From assembly GCA_031264975.1 (NCBI GenBank), contig JAISDH010000240.1, positions 1 through 7,556 of the forward strand: DNA of 7,556 nt, written 5' to 3'. The position numbers and the translations under genes are program-made. Under the pieces are notes generated by a model. It had not been told where the DNA came from, did no database searches, and was given only the letters and a program-made list of their open reading frames with translations. The stretch is from Bacteroidales bacterium (lineage in GTDB: Bacteria; Bacteroidota; Bacteroidia; Bacteroidales; WCHB1-69). Below are positions 1 through 6,954 of this stretch, one piece after another; position 1 is the stretch's first letter; each line of letters begins with the position of its first letter.

Positions 1-764
1 AATAAATGATAAATGGAAAAATGACCGTCCCGTTGGTCAAAGTAAAAAGAATCATTGCCAAAGATTTGTTGCAGTTTGCCGGATAACATTAAATCTTCGG
101 GGATACCGGTTTCAATGCCACAAGTGTTTATCAGCCAAATGTTATCAGCCATTTGCATTGCTAAATCCAACTCATGAGTAGAAAGGATAAAGGTTTTACG
201 CGTATTGATGGAAAGTTTTTGAAGAAGTAACATAATTTCAATTCTATTGGGTAAATCCAAATGCGCTGTTGGTTCGTCCAATAAAACCAAAGGAGTGTCT
301 TGCGTTAATGCCTTGGCGATGATTGCCCGTTGTTTTTCTCCGTCGGATATTTCGTGTAGATAAGTATTGATTTTTGAAGTCAGATTTACTTGTGTAATAG
401 CGGTTGTGATGATTTGCCTGTCTTTTTCGGACAAAGTTCCTACCCAATTCGTATACGGAAAACGTCCCAATGAAACAAGGTCAAAAACAGTCATGTTACC
501 ATCCTCAATGGGGTCTGTTAAAACCAATGAAAATATTTTCGAGCGTTGAATGTGAGACAACTCAGAAATCGTTTGTCTATTAATGGAGACGTTTCCGTGT
601 AATGGTTTTTGTAATCCTCCCAATGTTCGCAGGAGCGTGGATTTTCCGGAACCGTTTGTGCCAATCAAACAGATTAAACAGCCCGATTCGGCAGTCAGAT
701 TTAAATTTTGTTGTACCGTATAATTGCCATACCCAATTGCTAGCGCTTGCGTTTTTAGTAACAT
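1..764 (-). CDS. FecE/BtuD-type ABC importer ATP-binding protein (3' end cut by window edge)
   Basis: This is the cytoplasmic ATPase that would power the permease encoded just upstream, importing a metal chelate such as a siderophore, haem or cobalamin. The 254 visible codons begin MLLKTQALAIGYG. They carry Walker A GTNGSGKST (35-43), an ABC signature ISDGEKQR (139-146), Walker B LVLLDEP (159-165), a D-loop AHLD and the switch His in STHE (H197). Two departures stand out. The signature reads ISDGE where LSGGE/Q is usual, and the Q-loop position is near VLTD (81-84) with no glutamine. I recall similar variants in Bacteroidota members of this family, so they need not mean loss of function. The RFPY segment after the Q-loop is typical of the FecE branch. 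The ATG at 762-764 lies 5 nt after the permease stop, so translation is probably coupled. No stop codon is seen before base 1. FecE proteins are usually 255 residues or more, so little is probably missing. Confidence 0.93.
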   Translation of the reverse strand, partial: MLLKTQALAIGYGNYTVQQNLNLTAESGCLICLIGTNGSGKSTLLRTLGGLQKPLHGNVSINRQTISELSHIQRSKIFSLVLTDPIEDGNMTVFDLVSLGRFPYTNWVGTLSEKDRQIITTAITQVNLTSKINTYLHEISDGEKQRAIIAKALTQDTPLVLLDEPTAHLDLPNRIEIMLLLQKLSINTRKTFILSTHELDLAMQMADNIWLINTCGIETGIPEDLMLSGKLQQIFGNDSFYFDQRDGHFSIYHL

Positions 765-769
765 GCGTT

Positions 770-1756
770 CTATTTTTTATTTTTCAAAATAATCCAAATC
801 ACCGCCGGAGCCCCAACCAAAGCCGTAATAGCGTTAATCGGGAGCGTATATCCTTTTACAATTATCTGCGTTAAAATATCACACAATAAAAGTAAACACC
901 CGCCACAAAGCAGCGTTGCCGGAATGGTAATTTGATGATTGGAAGTGCGAAATAACCTGCGGGCAAAATGAGGTACGGCTATCCCTATAAAGGCAATAGG
1001 TCCTGTAAATGCAGTAATTGCTCCTGCCAGCAATGCCGTTGCAAGCACAATAAATATCCGCGTTTGTCGAATGGAAACTCCCAATCCCTGCGCATAATTT
1101 TCTCCCAATAAAAGCCCGTTTAATGACTTTTGTATAGTCAAAACAATAATGATTCCCACAGCTACCGCAAGTAACATCGCTTTCATATATGTCCATGTTA
1201 CTGCCGCCAGACTGCCGAACATCCACACAGTATATAATTTTAGAGTGTCGGGACTGCTGTAATTCTGCAAAATACTAATTAAAGAACCTGAAATTTGTCC
1301 AACCATGATTCCAATAATCAACAACGATACCGCTTGTCGTACTTTAAAAGAAGCAACAAGTACCAATAATAAATTCAAAGTGGCTCCTGTTGCAGCTGAA
1401 ATGATTAACCCCCAGCCGCTTTGTTCCAATACAACCGGCAGAAAAGAACTGCCCATTAAAAAGATAGCAGCTCCCAATCCTGCGCCGGAACTTACTCCCA
1501 ATACGTAAGATTCTGCCAGCGGATTACGAAAAAGCGTTTGCATAATCAATCCTGCCAGCGAAATAGCCGAACCGGTTGCAAGCGCCGTAATGGCTTTGGG
1601 CAAACGAAAATCAAGTATTATGTCATAATACGCACTGGTCTTGTTGAATAAAGCGGTAAAGGGAATGGCAAAACTTCCCCAAAGAATATCCGCCAAAAAC
1701 AAGGCGGGGCATAAAATGGACAGGACAATAAATAATCTACGATTCCGCAAGGACAT
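770..1756 (-). CDS. FecCD/BtuC-family permease of a metal-chelate ABC importer
   Basis: This is the inner-membrane channel subunit, expected to work as a homodimer with the downstream ATPase. At 328 residues it has the usual family length (about 330), and hydrophobic helices run along its whole length. Family hallmarks are visible: RLPK at 51-54, then GLIMQTLFRNPLAESYVLG (69-87) followed by a Gly-rich helix. GPIAFIGIAVPHFARRLF (252-269) contains the cytoplasmic coupling loop that contacts the ATPase. The C-terminal LPINAITALVGAPAVIWII (305-323) matches the closing helix of BtuC/FecD. The ATG at 1754-1756 lies 3 nt after the receptor stop, and the TAG at 770-772 is 5 nt before the ATPase start, so the three genes form one translationally packed unit. 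Only one permease gene is present, as in BtuC systems and unlike FecC plus FecD pairs. The substrate cannot be told from this subunit. Confidence 0.95.
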   Translation of the reverse strand: MSLRNRRLFIVLSILCPALFLADILWGSFAIPFTALFNKTSAYYDIILDFRLPKAITALATGSAISLAGLIMQTLFRNPLAESYVLGVSSGAGLGAAIFLMGSSFLPVVLEQSGWGLIISAATGATLNLLLVLVASFKVRQAVSLLIIGIMVGQISGSLISILQNYSSPDTLKLYTVWMFGSLAAVTWTYMKAMLLAVAVGIIIVLTIQKSLNGLLLGENYAQGLGVSIRQTRIFIVLATALLAGAITAFTGPIAFIGIAVPHFARRLFRTSNHQITIPATLLCGGCLLLLCDILTQIIVKGYTLPINAITALVGAPAVIWIILKNKK

Positions 1757-1759
1757 ATT

Positions 1760-3001
1760 TTATTTTAATTGCTTGATATAAAACGGGCGATAATCAGGTA
1801 TTAAATCAGGATGTAACGCCCAAATAACATCCGATAAAATTATATCAGGGTGCGCCACCGCCCCTTCCCAAAAATCATTTGCTCCCCGTTTATTTGATCG
1901 GGCATTAAAACTGTATACGCGTTTGTTTTTAAGCGCGTCAAACAATTCATGTCTTTCGTCTTGCGCAAGTAATTCAGCTATTGAATTTGCTTGTGCATTC
2001 AGCCATACATCCGCGTGTTGCTGATGCAGTAATACGGTTTCAAAATTCAAAGGTAAACTGCCTTTTGTTGTATCGTTGGCATAGAAATAATCGCCTCCTG
2101 CATCGGTATACAATTTACATATAAATACTTTTCCCGAAGGCATGTACCACGTTCCTTTAAAACTTCCGCCGGAAATAATGCTTGGTTTCTTAGCGACCTG
2201 ACTTACCCGTGTTTTAATCTGTATATAGTTGTCTTCTATTGTTTGGAAAATAGAATCGGCAAGGGATTCTTTGTTATAGAAAGCCGCAATAAATTTAATC
2301 CATTCCGCTCTTGCCAATAATGATTCTTCCGTCCATTCATTGTTATAAACCAGTTTTATGCCGACGCTCTGCAATCGACGGGTGTTTTCATCTTTCTGAT
2401 TACCATAACTCGCAATCATCAAAGCGTCCGGATGTAACAGGAGCAGTCTTTCAAAATCAATTTTAAAGGCGTCTCCCAAGTGCGTTAACTCTCCCTTTTG
2501 ATACGCTTGTTGCAATGTTTTATTGTAAATAATATCCGGCGTACTTGCACCCTTTACCGTTGAAAGCGCTCCGAGAAGATTTAAAAATTCAATGTGCGTA
2601 CAGGATGTTATCCCCAACGTTTTTAAAGGAACTTGCAAAGAAATACCATCTTGAGGTACTTCTACGGAATTGTCCGAAACCAGATAATATATCCCCAAAG
2701 AAGCGTTTTTTTTCCACGGATTAAATACTTCCACCCGTTTATAATCCGGAAAATAGGAAACGGCAAATCCGGTGGCATACTTTACCAATAAAGAAGAATC
2801 CGATTGAACAACAGAAACTTTATCCCCTTGCGTATTGCATGACGACAACATAAACAGAAATAACAAAGGAACAAGGAACAAGGGACAAGGGACAAGGTAT
2901 AACGCACCATTTATCCTTTCGCCCCTTCGCCCCTTCGCCCTTTCGTCCTTTTTCCCTTTCGCCCTTTTTTGTTTCATCTTTTCTAATCTCATATTAACCA
3001 T
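1760..3001 (-). CDS. Periplasmic substrate-binding lipoprotein (BtuF/FepB-like) with a repeat-encoded signal peptide
   Basis: This is the predicted receptor of the importer. It would capture a metal chelate in the periplasm and deliver it to the permease encoded 3 nt downstream. A hydrophobic stretch (about 33-51) ends in the lipobox LSSC with Cys55, so the mature protein should be a lipid-anchored protein of about 359 residues. The body has class III (TroA/BtuF-like) features: a first lobe with TSCTHIEFLNLLGAL, a DFERLLLLHPDALMIASYG segment, a linking helix around EESLLARAEWIKFIAAF, and a second lobe with KGTWYMPSGK and a conserved C-terminal HPDIILSDVIWALHPDL. The N-region is unusually long and basic (about 30 residues). 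Both it and the hydrophobic core are encoded by tandem 8-bp and 7-bp DNA repeats (see those entries). The start is uncertain: ATG at 3001, 2992 or 2977 are in frame and none has a convincing Shine-Dalgarno sequence. Substrate unknown. Confidence 0.9.
   Translation of the reverse strand: MVNMRLEKMKQKRAKGKKDERAKGRRGERINGALYLVPCPLFLVPLLFLFMLSSCNTQGDKVSVVQSDSSLLVKYATGFAVSYFPDYKRVEVFNPWKKNASLGIYYLVSDNSVEVPQDGISLQVPLKTLGITSCTHIEFLNLLGALSTVKGASTPDIIYNKTLQQAYQKGELTHLGDAFKIDFERLLLLHPDALMIASYGNQKDENTRRLQSVGIKLVYNNEWTEESLLARAEWIKFIAAFYNKESLADSIFQTIEDNYIQIKTRVSQVAKKPSIISGGSFKGTWYMPSGKVFICKLYTDAGGDYFYANDTTKGSLPLNFETVLLHQQHADVWLNAQANSIAELLAQDERHELFDALKNKRVYSFNARSNKRGANDFWEGAVAHPDIILSDVIWALHPDLIPDYRPFYIKQLK
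2868..2897. repeat. 7-bp tandem array (GGRACAA, about 4.3 units) inside the lipoprotein signal sequence
   Basis: On the plus strand the units are GGAACAA, GGAACAA, GGGACAA, GGGACAA, then GG. On the coding (minus) strand they give the alternating Leu/Val/Pro/Phe residues of the signal-peptide core, residues about 36-46 (LVPCPLFLVPL). A gain or loss of one 7-bp unit would shift the reading frame. The same GGGACAA core is the basis of the 9-bp array at 7157-7318. Confidence 0.85.
2909..2964. repeat. 8-bp tandem array (YTTCGCCC, 7 units) inside the lipoprotein signal sequence
   Basis: Seven contiguous 8-bp units on the plus strand: ATTTATCC, TTTCGCCC, CTTCGCCC, CTTCGCCC, TTTCGTCC, TTTTTCCC, TTTCGCCC. 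The complement encodes the Lys/Arg/Gly/Glu-rich N-region of the signal peptide (residues about 13-31, RAKGKKDERAKGRRGERIN). Eight is not a multiple of three, so copy-number change would frameshift the gene. A degenerate copy of the array lies at 7019-7050. Confidence 0.85.
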
Positions 3002-3027
3002 TCATCACTAATAACTAACCACTAATA
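2993..3027. repeat. 7-bp imperfect tandem array (ACTAAYM) covering the lipoprotein start codon
   Basis: Five consecutive 7-bp units on the plus strand: ATTAACC, ATTCATC, ACTAATA, ACTAACC, ACTAATA. CACTAATAA recurs exactly at 3006 and 3020. The array fills the whole 27-nt spacer after the aminotransferase stop and includes the most upstream ATG (2999-3001) of the lipoprotein. With the two neighbouring arrays it makes a block of about 160 bp built almost entirely of short-period repeats. Confidence 0.6.
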
Positions 3028-3028
3028 A

Positions 3029-4342
3029 TTATTTATGGTTTTCATGAAACATTTTTAATCTTTCTTCCAAATCAGGAAATTGTTCCCGCTTTACCAAAGA
3101 AACGCAAGCCCGTAAGCCTTCCAATCGTTCACTTCCGGTGATTGAAAGAGAGATTGCGCTAATACCGTAATAAAGAAATTCTTCCAAAAGTTCTTCCCCT
3201 GTAAATCCGGGATAGCTAATCGTGAAATAAAAACCGTCGGAAAGTTCTTTATCTTCGTCTTTGTCGTAAACGATTTTAAATCCGTTATCCAGGAATAATT
3301 TCTTCATGATATGCGCTTTTTCGGCATAATCTCTTACTTCGTTAACAAAGTTATATGTTCCCTCATTACAGGCTTTTAAAATGGCAGCCATTGCATATTG
3401 GGCAGAATGCGACGTTCCCGAACTAAGCGCGTATACTGCGCCATAAACCATTGCTCTGCCTACGCTGTCCGTTCCAAAATAAGGAATCAAATCAGGATAA
3501 ACCCCTCTAAACAAACTGTCCGATATAACCATTACCCCGAGACGTTCCCCTGCATAACTAAATGCTTTGGAACTCGAAATAAGCAATACATATTTATCCG
3601 TATATTTTGCAATCGTCGCCTGATAAGGAGGTTTGCCCGGCGTAGAAATATCCTGTCTGAAATCCATTCCAAAGTAAGCAAGGTCTTCAATGACAATGGC
3701 GTCATATTTTATTGCAAGCTCTGCAATAATCCGTAATTCTTTATCTGTAAAACATATCCACGAAGGATTATTGGGATTTGAATAAATAATGGAATGAATA
3801 TTTTCTTTTGATAGATAGCTTTCCAACTTTTCTCTTAATTTTTCACCTCGGTAATTATAAACGTCAAAAGTTTCATACTTAGCTCCTAAAATACGATGTT
3901 GTTGCTTCTGAACGGGAAATCCCGGGTCAATAAACAGGGTTGTGTCCTTTTGTTTACGCAGGCGTTGAAATGTCAAGAAGATAGAAAAACCTCCCTGCAT
4001 AGAGCCAACGGTAGGAATACATGAAGAAGGAGAAATTTCAATGTCTAAAAAATTCTTACAAAAACGAGACATTTCGGTCTTGAGTTCGGGTATACCTTCA
4101 ATGTCCGGATAAATAGCTGCTACTCCGTTCTGTAAAGCTGCAATTTGGGCGTCTACTCCAATTTGTACAGGAGGTAAACCCGGAATCCCCATTTCCATAC
4201 GAACGAATTTTTTCCCTGTAGAATCTTCTATTTCGTTAATCAAACGTTTTATTTCGCGAATAGAAGCAGTGCCTATATTTCTTATTCCACTCTCTTTAAT
4301 TTTCTGTTTTACAACATCATAATTAATTGGTACATCTCTCAT
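3029..4342 (-). CDS. PLP-dependent aminotransferase, class I/II (fold type I)
   Basis: A 437-residue enzyme expected to transfer amino groups with pyridoxal phosphate; the substrate is not evident. From the ATG at 4340-4342, fold-type-I landmarks appear in order: substrate-side GIPGLPP (52-58), YPDIEGIPELK (78-88), SNPNNPSW (188-195) with the cofactor-contacting Asn, VIEDLAYFG (217-225) with D220 for the pyridine nitrogen and Y223, the Schiff-base lysine K259 in SSSKAFSYAGERLG with R267, and a likely carboxylate-binding R411 in LRACVSL. I chose the ATG because the longer frame starts only with TTG (4364-4366), and MRDVPINYDVV matches how I remember Bacteroidota relatives beginning. It is the first gene of the leftward operon, 27 nt before the lipoprotein gene. 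Its sequence is unlike the shorter CobD decarboxylases of cobalamin synthesis, so its link to the importer is unexplained. Confidence 0.92.
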   Translation of the reverse strand: MRDVPINYDVVKQKIKESGIRNIGTASIREIKRLINEIEDSTGKKFVRMEMGIPGLPPVQIGVDAQIAALQNGVAAIYPDIEGIPELKTEMSRFCKNFLDIEISPSSCIPTVGSMQGGFSIFLTFQRLRKQKDTTLFIDPGFPVQKQQHRILGAKYETFDVYNYRGEKLREKLESYLSKENIHSIIYSNPNNPSWICFTDKELRIIAELAIKYDAIVIEDLAYFGMDFRQDISTPGKPPYQATIAKYTDKYVLLISSSKAFSYAGERLGVMVISDSLFRGVYPDLIPYFGTDSVGRAMVYGAVYALSSGTSHSAQYAMAAILKACNEGTYNFVNEVRDYAEKAHIMKKLFLDNGFKIVYDKDEDKELSDGFYFTISYPGFTGEELLEEFLYYGISAISLSITGSERLEGLRACVSLVKREQFPDLEERLKMFHENHK

Positions 4343-4376
4343 ATTACTATATTTTATTAGATACAAATAGAAAGTT

Positions 4377-4409
4377 CAAAAGTATTAAAAAAAACAATAT
4401 GAATGCCAA
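4377..4409 (-). promoter_or_regulatory. Candidate Bacteroidota-type promoter for the leftward operon
   Basis: On the minus strand TACTTTTG (4384 to 4377) fits the TAnnTTTG -7 consensus of Bacteroidota. A TTG (4409-4407) lies 22 nt further upstream and could serve as a weak -33 element. Transcription would start near 4370, leaving a leader of about 28 nt before the aminotransferase ATG at 4342. An A8 tract (4387-4394) and a T9 tract (4413-4421) lie in or beside this region. This is a consensus match only. Confidence 0.45.
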
Positions 4410-4449
4410 TAATTTTTTTTTGTTATTCATTCCTCGTAAAAAATTTTGT

Positions 4450-4485
4450 TTTGAAGTTTTTGTATTGCAGTTTTTTGTATCTTTG
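4450..4485 (+). promoter_or_regulatory. Candidate Bacteroidota-type promoter for the EF-G paralogue
   Basis: TATCTTTG at 4478-4485 is an exact match to the TAnnTTTG -7 element. Possible -33 elements are TTTG at 4450-4453 (24-nt gap) or 4459-4462 (15-nt gap). Neither has ideal spacing, so the promoter may depend on an activator. The start would fall near 4492, giving a leader of about 105 nt. No Shine-Dalgarno sequence precedes the ATG at 4598; the region is A-rich (AAAATTAAAAAATATT), as is usual in this phylum. Confidence 0.55.
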
Positions 4486-4597
4486 CCGATTCTGTTGAGA
4501 ATATATAAAAGAGATTAAACATATTCGTATCAGACTATTATTCTGTATAATACCGTGATAAGAACATCTATCTAAAATTAAAAAATATTTAGTAATA

Positions 4598-6733
4598 ATG
4601 AGAATATATCAGACAAATGAAATTAGAAACATCGTTCTCTTAGGGGGAGCAAGGGCAGGAAAAACAACATTGGCAGAAGCTATGTTATTCCATGGCGGCG
4701 TTATTAGTCGCAGAGGGACAGTAGAAGACAAAAATACGACCTCTGATTATCGAGAAATAGAACTTGAACGTCAAAATTCTATTTATTCCACCGTATTGTA
4801 TGCAGAATATGGCGGAGTAAAAATTAATATGATTGATTGCCCCGGATTTGATGATTTCATTGGTGAAATTGTAGGCGCTTTGCGTGTTGTGGACGCCGGT
4901 GTAATGGTGGTAAATGCTCAGTCAGGAATAGAAGTAGGAACTGAAATTCAATGGCGTTGGGCTAAAAAATCCGATACTCCACTTTTGTTTGCAATCAATC
5001 AGTTAGACCATGATAAGGCAAACTTTGACGAAACAATTCATCAATTGAAAGAAAATTTCGGAAACAATGTTACAATCATTCAATACCCTGTTAATGCAGG
5101 CACAGGTTTTGACTCCGTGGTTGATTTAATGCAAATGAAAGTGCTGAAATATCCAATCAACGGAGGTAAAGTAACGATTGAAGATATACCTGCTTCCGAA
5201 ATGGACAAGGCTGCCGAATTACAAGCGATATTGATAGAGAATGCCGCTGAAAATGACGAATCTCTCATGGAAAAGTTTTTTGAAACAGGAACGCTTTCCG
5301 AAGAGGAGATTATTAAGGGTTTACGATTTGGGATTCGCAATCGTGGAATATTTCCTGTTGTTTGTTGCGCAGCAAAAACAGACCAGGGAATTGTCGGCAT
5401 AATGGATTTTATCAAAAATAACTGCCCTGCTCCTAACGAAATGCCCGGAGTAAAAAACACGAAAGATAAAGAACTGAAATGTAATCCAAGCGAACCTATG
5501 TCTGCTTTTGTTTTCAAAACTTCGGTAGAACCTCATGTGGGAGAAGTTTCGTTTTTCAAAGTGTACGCAGGTGAAATAACCGAAAGTATGGATGTTGTAA
5601 ATGGAGCAAACAGTTCAAAAGAACGCATTTCTCAACTGTTGTGCGTGGCGGGTAAAAATCGGGAAAAAGTAGAAAAAGTAGTAGCCGGAGATATTGCGGC
5701 AACCATTAAATTAAAGAACGTCTTTACTCAAAATACGCTTAACTCTATTAAAAACCAGGATGACGTAATTGTTCCAACCGAATATCCCGAACCAAAATTT
5801 CGTACGGCAGTGAGAGCAAAAAACTCGTCGGATGATGAAAAGTTGGGTTCTGTTTTAAACGAAATCCGAAAAACAGACCAGACTTTCTTAATGGAACAGT
5901 CCAAAGAATTGAAACAAACAATCATTTCCGGACAAGGGGAACAACATTTGAATATTATCAAATGGATTATCGAAAAGATAAACAAAATAGAAATTGAATA
6001 TATTTCTCCCAAAATTCCGTACCGCGAAACCATTACGAAGTCGGCAGAAGCAATGTATAGACATAAAAAGCAATCAGGCGGCGCCGGTCAGTTTGGGGAA
6101 GTGCACATGTTGATTGAACCCTATTTCGACGGAATGACTAATCAAACCAAATATCCTGTTCGTGGAACAGAAAAATATGATTTGACATGGGGAGGAAAAC
6201 TGATATTTAATAACTGTATCGTTGGAGGCGCCATTGACGCTCGATTTATGCCTGCTATTTTAAAAGGTATCATGGAAAAAATGGAAGAAGGACCTCTAAC
6301 AGGTTCTTATGCACGCGATATTGTTGTTAACGTTTATGACGGGAAAATGCATCCGGTAGATTCAAATGAAATGGCGTTTAAATTGGCGGGACGTAATGCG
6401 TTTAGAGAAGCGTTTAAAAATGCAGGACCTCGTATTTTAGAGCCTATTTACGATGTAGAAGTTTTCGTACCTTCAGAAAATATGGGCAATGTGATGACCG
6501 ATTTGCAAGGTCGGCGAGCTGTTGTAATGGGTATGGACAGCGACGGTAATTTCCAAAAGATACGCGCAAAAGTGCCTTTAGCAGAAATGAATAAATATTC
6601 TACTTCTCTGAGTTCTATCACGAGTGGAAGAGCGTCTTATGGAATGAAGTTTTCCGAATATCAACAAGTTCCAACCGACGTTCAGAGCGTCTTATTGAAA
6701 GCTTACGAAGAATCGCAAACAGAAGAAGATTAG
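4598..6733 (+). CDS. fusA2: Elongation factor G paralogue (EF-G2 type) with altered GTPase motifs
   Basis: A translation factor acting on the ribosome, 711 residues, the normal EF-G length with all five domains. The G domain holds P-loop GGARAGKTT (16-24). Switch I reads ERQNSI (57-62) where ERGITI is usual. Switch II reads DCPGFDDF (80-87): Phe84 replaces the catalytic His of DTPGHVDF. G4 is NQLD (134-137) instead of NKMD. Domain II starts near 300 (SAFVFKT), domain III is near 400-475 (SGQGEQHL), and domain IV has GGAGQFGEV (494-502) and the tip His585 in HPVDSNEMAF. Domain V ends with SITSGRASYGMKF. Translocation residues are thus kept while GTP hydrolysis residues are not. This matches, from memory, Bacteroides thetaiotaomicron FusA2 (BT2167), which is reported to lack GTPase activity and to be induced on carbon starvation by the regulator Cur. 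It stands alone, not beside rpsL/rpsG as the housekeeping fusA does. Tetracycline-protection proteins are less likely. Confidence 0.93.
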   Translation: MRIYQTNEIRNIVLLGGARAGKTTLAEAMLFHGGVISRRGTVEDKNTTSDYREIELERQNSIYSTVLYAEYGGVKINMIDCPGFDDFIGEIVGALRVVDAGVMVVNAQSGIEVGTEIQWRWAKKSDTPLLFAINQLDHDKANFDETIHQLKENFGNNVTIIQYPVNAGTGFDSVVDLMQMKVLKYPINGGKVTIEDIPASEMDKAAELQAILIENAAENDESLMEKFFETGTLSEEEIIKGLRFGIRNRGIFPVVCCAAKTDQGIVGIMDFIKNNCPAPNEMPGVKNTKDKELKCNPSEPMSAFVFKTSVEPHVGEVSFFKVYAGEITESMDVVNGANSSKERISQLLCVAGKNREKVEKVVAGDIAATIKLKNVFTQNTLNSIKNQDDVIVPTEYPEPKFRTAVRAKNSSDDEKLGSVLNEIRKTDQTFLMEQSKELKQTIISGQGEQHLNIIKWIIEKINKIEIEYISPKIPYRETITKSAEAMYRHKKQSGGAGQFGEVHMLIEPYFDGMTNQTKYPVRGTEKYDLTWGGKLIFNNCIVGGAIDARFMPAILKGIMEKMEEGPLTGSYARDIVVNVYDGKMHPVDSNEMAFKLAGRNAFREAFKNAGPRILEPIYDVEVFVPSENMGNVMTDLQGRRAVVMGMDSDGNFQKIRAKVPLAEMNKYSTSLSSITSGRASYGMKFSEYQQVPTDVQSVLLKAYEESQTEED

Positions 6734-6741
6734 AAAAAACA

Positions 6742-6770
6742 GAATATAATACGCGATATGTATTATATTC
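6742..6770 (+). terminator. Perfect 11-bp hairpin just after the EF-G paralogue stop
   Basis: GAATATAATAC (6742-6752) and GTATTATATTC (6760-6770) are exact reverse complements around a 7-nt loop, GCGATAT. The stem begins 9 nt after the TAG. It is AT-rich and lacks a following T run, so it may be a weak terminator or a 3'-end stabiliser, with the larger hairpin downstream completing termination. Confidence 0.5.
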
Positions 6771-6801
6771 CAGATATATATATTAAATTTATTGTTATTG
6801 T

Positions 6802-6919
6802 TATAAGCAAGGAGAAACGAAAGAAATTTCATGGTAAAAGTCCGCGTTTCGAAGTCCAACATTCCGCGTCTTTTACGAATTTGAAATTTCAATCCGGACT
6901 TCCTTGCTTATACTTTTTT
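6802..6919 (+). terminator. Long imperfect hairpin (111 bp) followed by T6; possible terminator, small RNA or repeat element
   Basis: Nested complementary arms can be read directly. TATAAGCAAGGA (6802-6813) pairs with TCCTTGCTTATA (6901-6912), 12 bp. GAAATTTCA (6823-6831) pairs with TGAAATTTC (6882-6890), 9 bp. GTAAAAG (6834-6840) pairs with CTTTTAC (6870-6876), 7 bp. CGCG (6843-6846) pairs with CGCG (6865-6868) around an 18-nt loop. The distal arm is followed by C then TTTTTT (6914-6919), the polarity of a plus-strand intrinsic terminator. At about 32 bp of stem it is larger than a normal terminator, so a MITE/REP-like repeat or a structured RNA is equally possible. Confidence 0.5.
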
Positions 6920-6954
6920 CGGTCGAAAAGAATCAAGAGACAGAATACCACGAG

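Noticed and set aside
4343..4366. N-terminal extension of the aminotransferase from a TTG codon
   Set aside because: The ATG at 4340-4342 gives the expected N-terminus and leaves room for a promoter and short leader.
4387..4421. A8 and T9 tracts as a bidirectional terminator
   Set aside because: The 18-nt gap and absence of any GC pair make a weak stem, and the site lies between divergent promoters where no transcript is expected to end.
4343..4597. Cobalamin riboswitch or other known riboswitch in front of the importer operon
   Set aside because: No B12-box-like segment or recognisable conserved core was seen on either strand.
5080..6073. Minus-strand open frames opposite the EF-G gene, and similar ones opposite the permease and aminotransferase genes
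   Set aside because: They overlap clearly functional genes completely, have no family resemblance and look like complements of normal codons.
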